A stretch of 7,067 nucleotides of DNA. It comes from Sulfurovum sp. bin170. GTDB taxonomy: Bacteria > Campylobacterota > Campylobacteria > Campylobacterales > Sulfurovaceae. The notes beneath the pieces were generated by a model. That model saw only the letters and a list, made by a program, of their open reading frames with translations, had not been told where the DNA came from and searched no databases. Below, one piece after another: positions 6,727 to 7,067 of the stretch (position 1 is the stretch's first letter; each line of letters starts with the position of its first letter). The stretch lies in contig NZ_JAACKB010000074.1 of assembly GCF_010892395.1 (NCBI RefSeq), forward strand, positions 1 through 7,067, in the 5' to 3' direction. Both the position numbers and the translations under genes were made by a program.

Positions 6727-7067
6727 AATTCTCCAAAGCTAGTTTTAACTTCTGGGTATAAGCCTCTCGAAGCTCTACAGGTTCAAGCACTAGCAAATCA
6801 GGTAACCACTTCTGAACAAAAGGCAATATCTCTAACTCTTGAGTATAGTTCAAAGTAAACAGCACCGACCCATCAGCCAACTTCTTTTTAAACTTTTGAG
6901 AAGGCAGAAACTTTTTCATATCTTTCTCAAAATATTTCGCAACTGTAGGTGTCGCTTTAATAGTAGCTACTTTAGACTCTACCCCATAAAGTGTCATGGC
7001 ATTTTGAACCGTTGTCAAAAAGTCCAAATAGGGTTTAATATCTTTTTTATGAAAAGTAGTTTTTGAA
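6704..7067 (-). CDS. C-terminal part of a second WYL-family regulator, cut by the right edge
   Basis: The frame is open from the window edge to the stop at 6704, giving 120 visible residues that begin SKTTFHKKDIKPYLDFL. They match the C-terminal part of the WYL regulator at 70-999: both have I..Y..F..T.QN..LY, then a P..AKYFE..MK.F..SQ.F..K segment, YTQ..EILPFV.+WLPDL, and a final LENY. This is the WCX domain; the helix-turn-helix and WYL domain must lie beyond the edge. The TTG at 7027 is only an internal codon, not the start. It overlaps cas6 by 23 bases, which suggests joint expression and a regulatory role for the CRISPR locus, as known for other CRISPR-linked WYL proteins. Confidence 0.85.
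   Translation of the reverse strand, partial: SKTTFHKKDIKPYLDFLTTVQNAMTLYGVESKVATIKATPTVAKYFEKDMKKFLPSQKFKKKLADGSVLFTLNYTQELEILPFVQKWLPDLLVLEPVELREAYTQKLKLALENYDAIPSN

Noticed and set aside
6704..7027. Complete 107-aa protein starting at TTG 7027
   Set aside because: The frame continues open to the window edge and the residues match the middle of the WYL paralogue's C-terminal region, so this is a truncated larger gene.
1..7067. CRISPR array, tRNA, rRNA or insertion sequence
   Set aside because: No spaced direct repeats, tRNA-like clover-leaf, rRNA motifs, transposase frame or terminal repeats were seen despite the presence of cas6.

Overview
The window is AT-rich and densely coded. Promoters show a perfect TATAAT -10 box without a convincing -35, ribosome sites are strong AGGAG types, and the gene set pairs WYL regulators with a Cas6. 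This resembles a free-living Campylobacterota (Sulfurimonas/Sulfurovum-like) accessory region; the taxonomic guess is inference only.

Layout. Three transcription units are visible. (1) A leftward operon starts near 1178: a 52-aa very basic small protein (999-1157), a full-length wHTH-WYL-WCX regulator (70-999) coupled to it by TAATG, then the first 15 codons of a gene with a hydrophobic N-terminus (1-45) that runs off the left edge. (2) A divergent rightward operon starts near 1361: a 494-aa four-helix membrane protein of unknown family (1389-2873), a class A penicillin-binding-protein-like GT51/transpeptidase (2866-5157), and an M50B-like membrane metalloprotease with HELTH (5168-5884). (3) A leftward unit enters from the right edge: the C-terminal part of a second, paralogous WYL regulator (6704-7067), overlapping a Cas6 RAMP endoribonuclease gene (5917-6726). 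Units 2 and 3 converge, with a 32-bp gap.

How they may work together. The 231-bp divergent region carries two near-identical 13-bp palindromes, GACAAMWKTTGTC. Each lies 11-12 bp upstream of the -10 box of one of the two divergent promoters, in the same relative orientation. This is what a single dimeric regulator controlling both operons would need; the WYL protein encoded by the first operon is the obvious candidate, as in the BrxR/CapW family of defence-island regulators. The controlled cargo, an unknown membrane protein with a cell-wall synthase and a membrane protease, is an unusual envelope-directed set to find beside CRISPR machinery. I regard it as a candidate undescribed WYL-regulated envelope or defence system. 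The operator pairing and gene order are seen directly; the defence role is inference.
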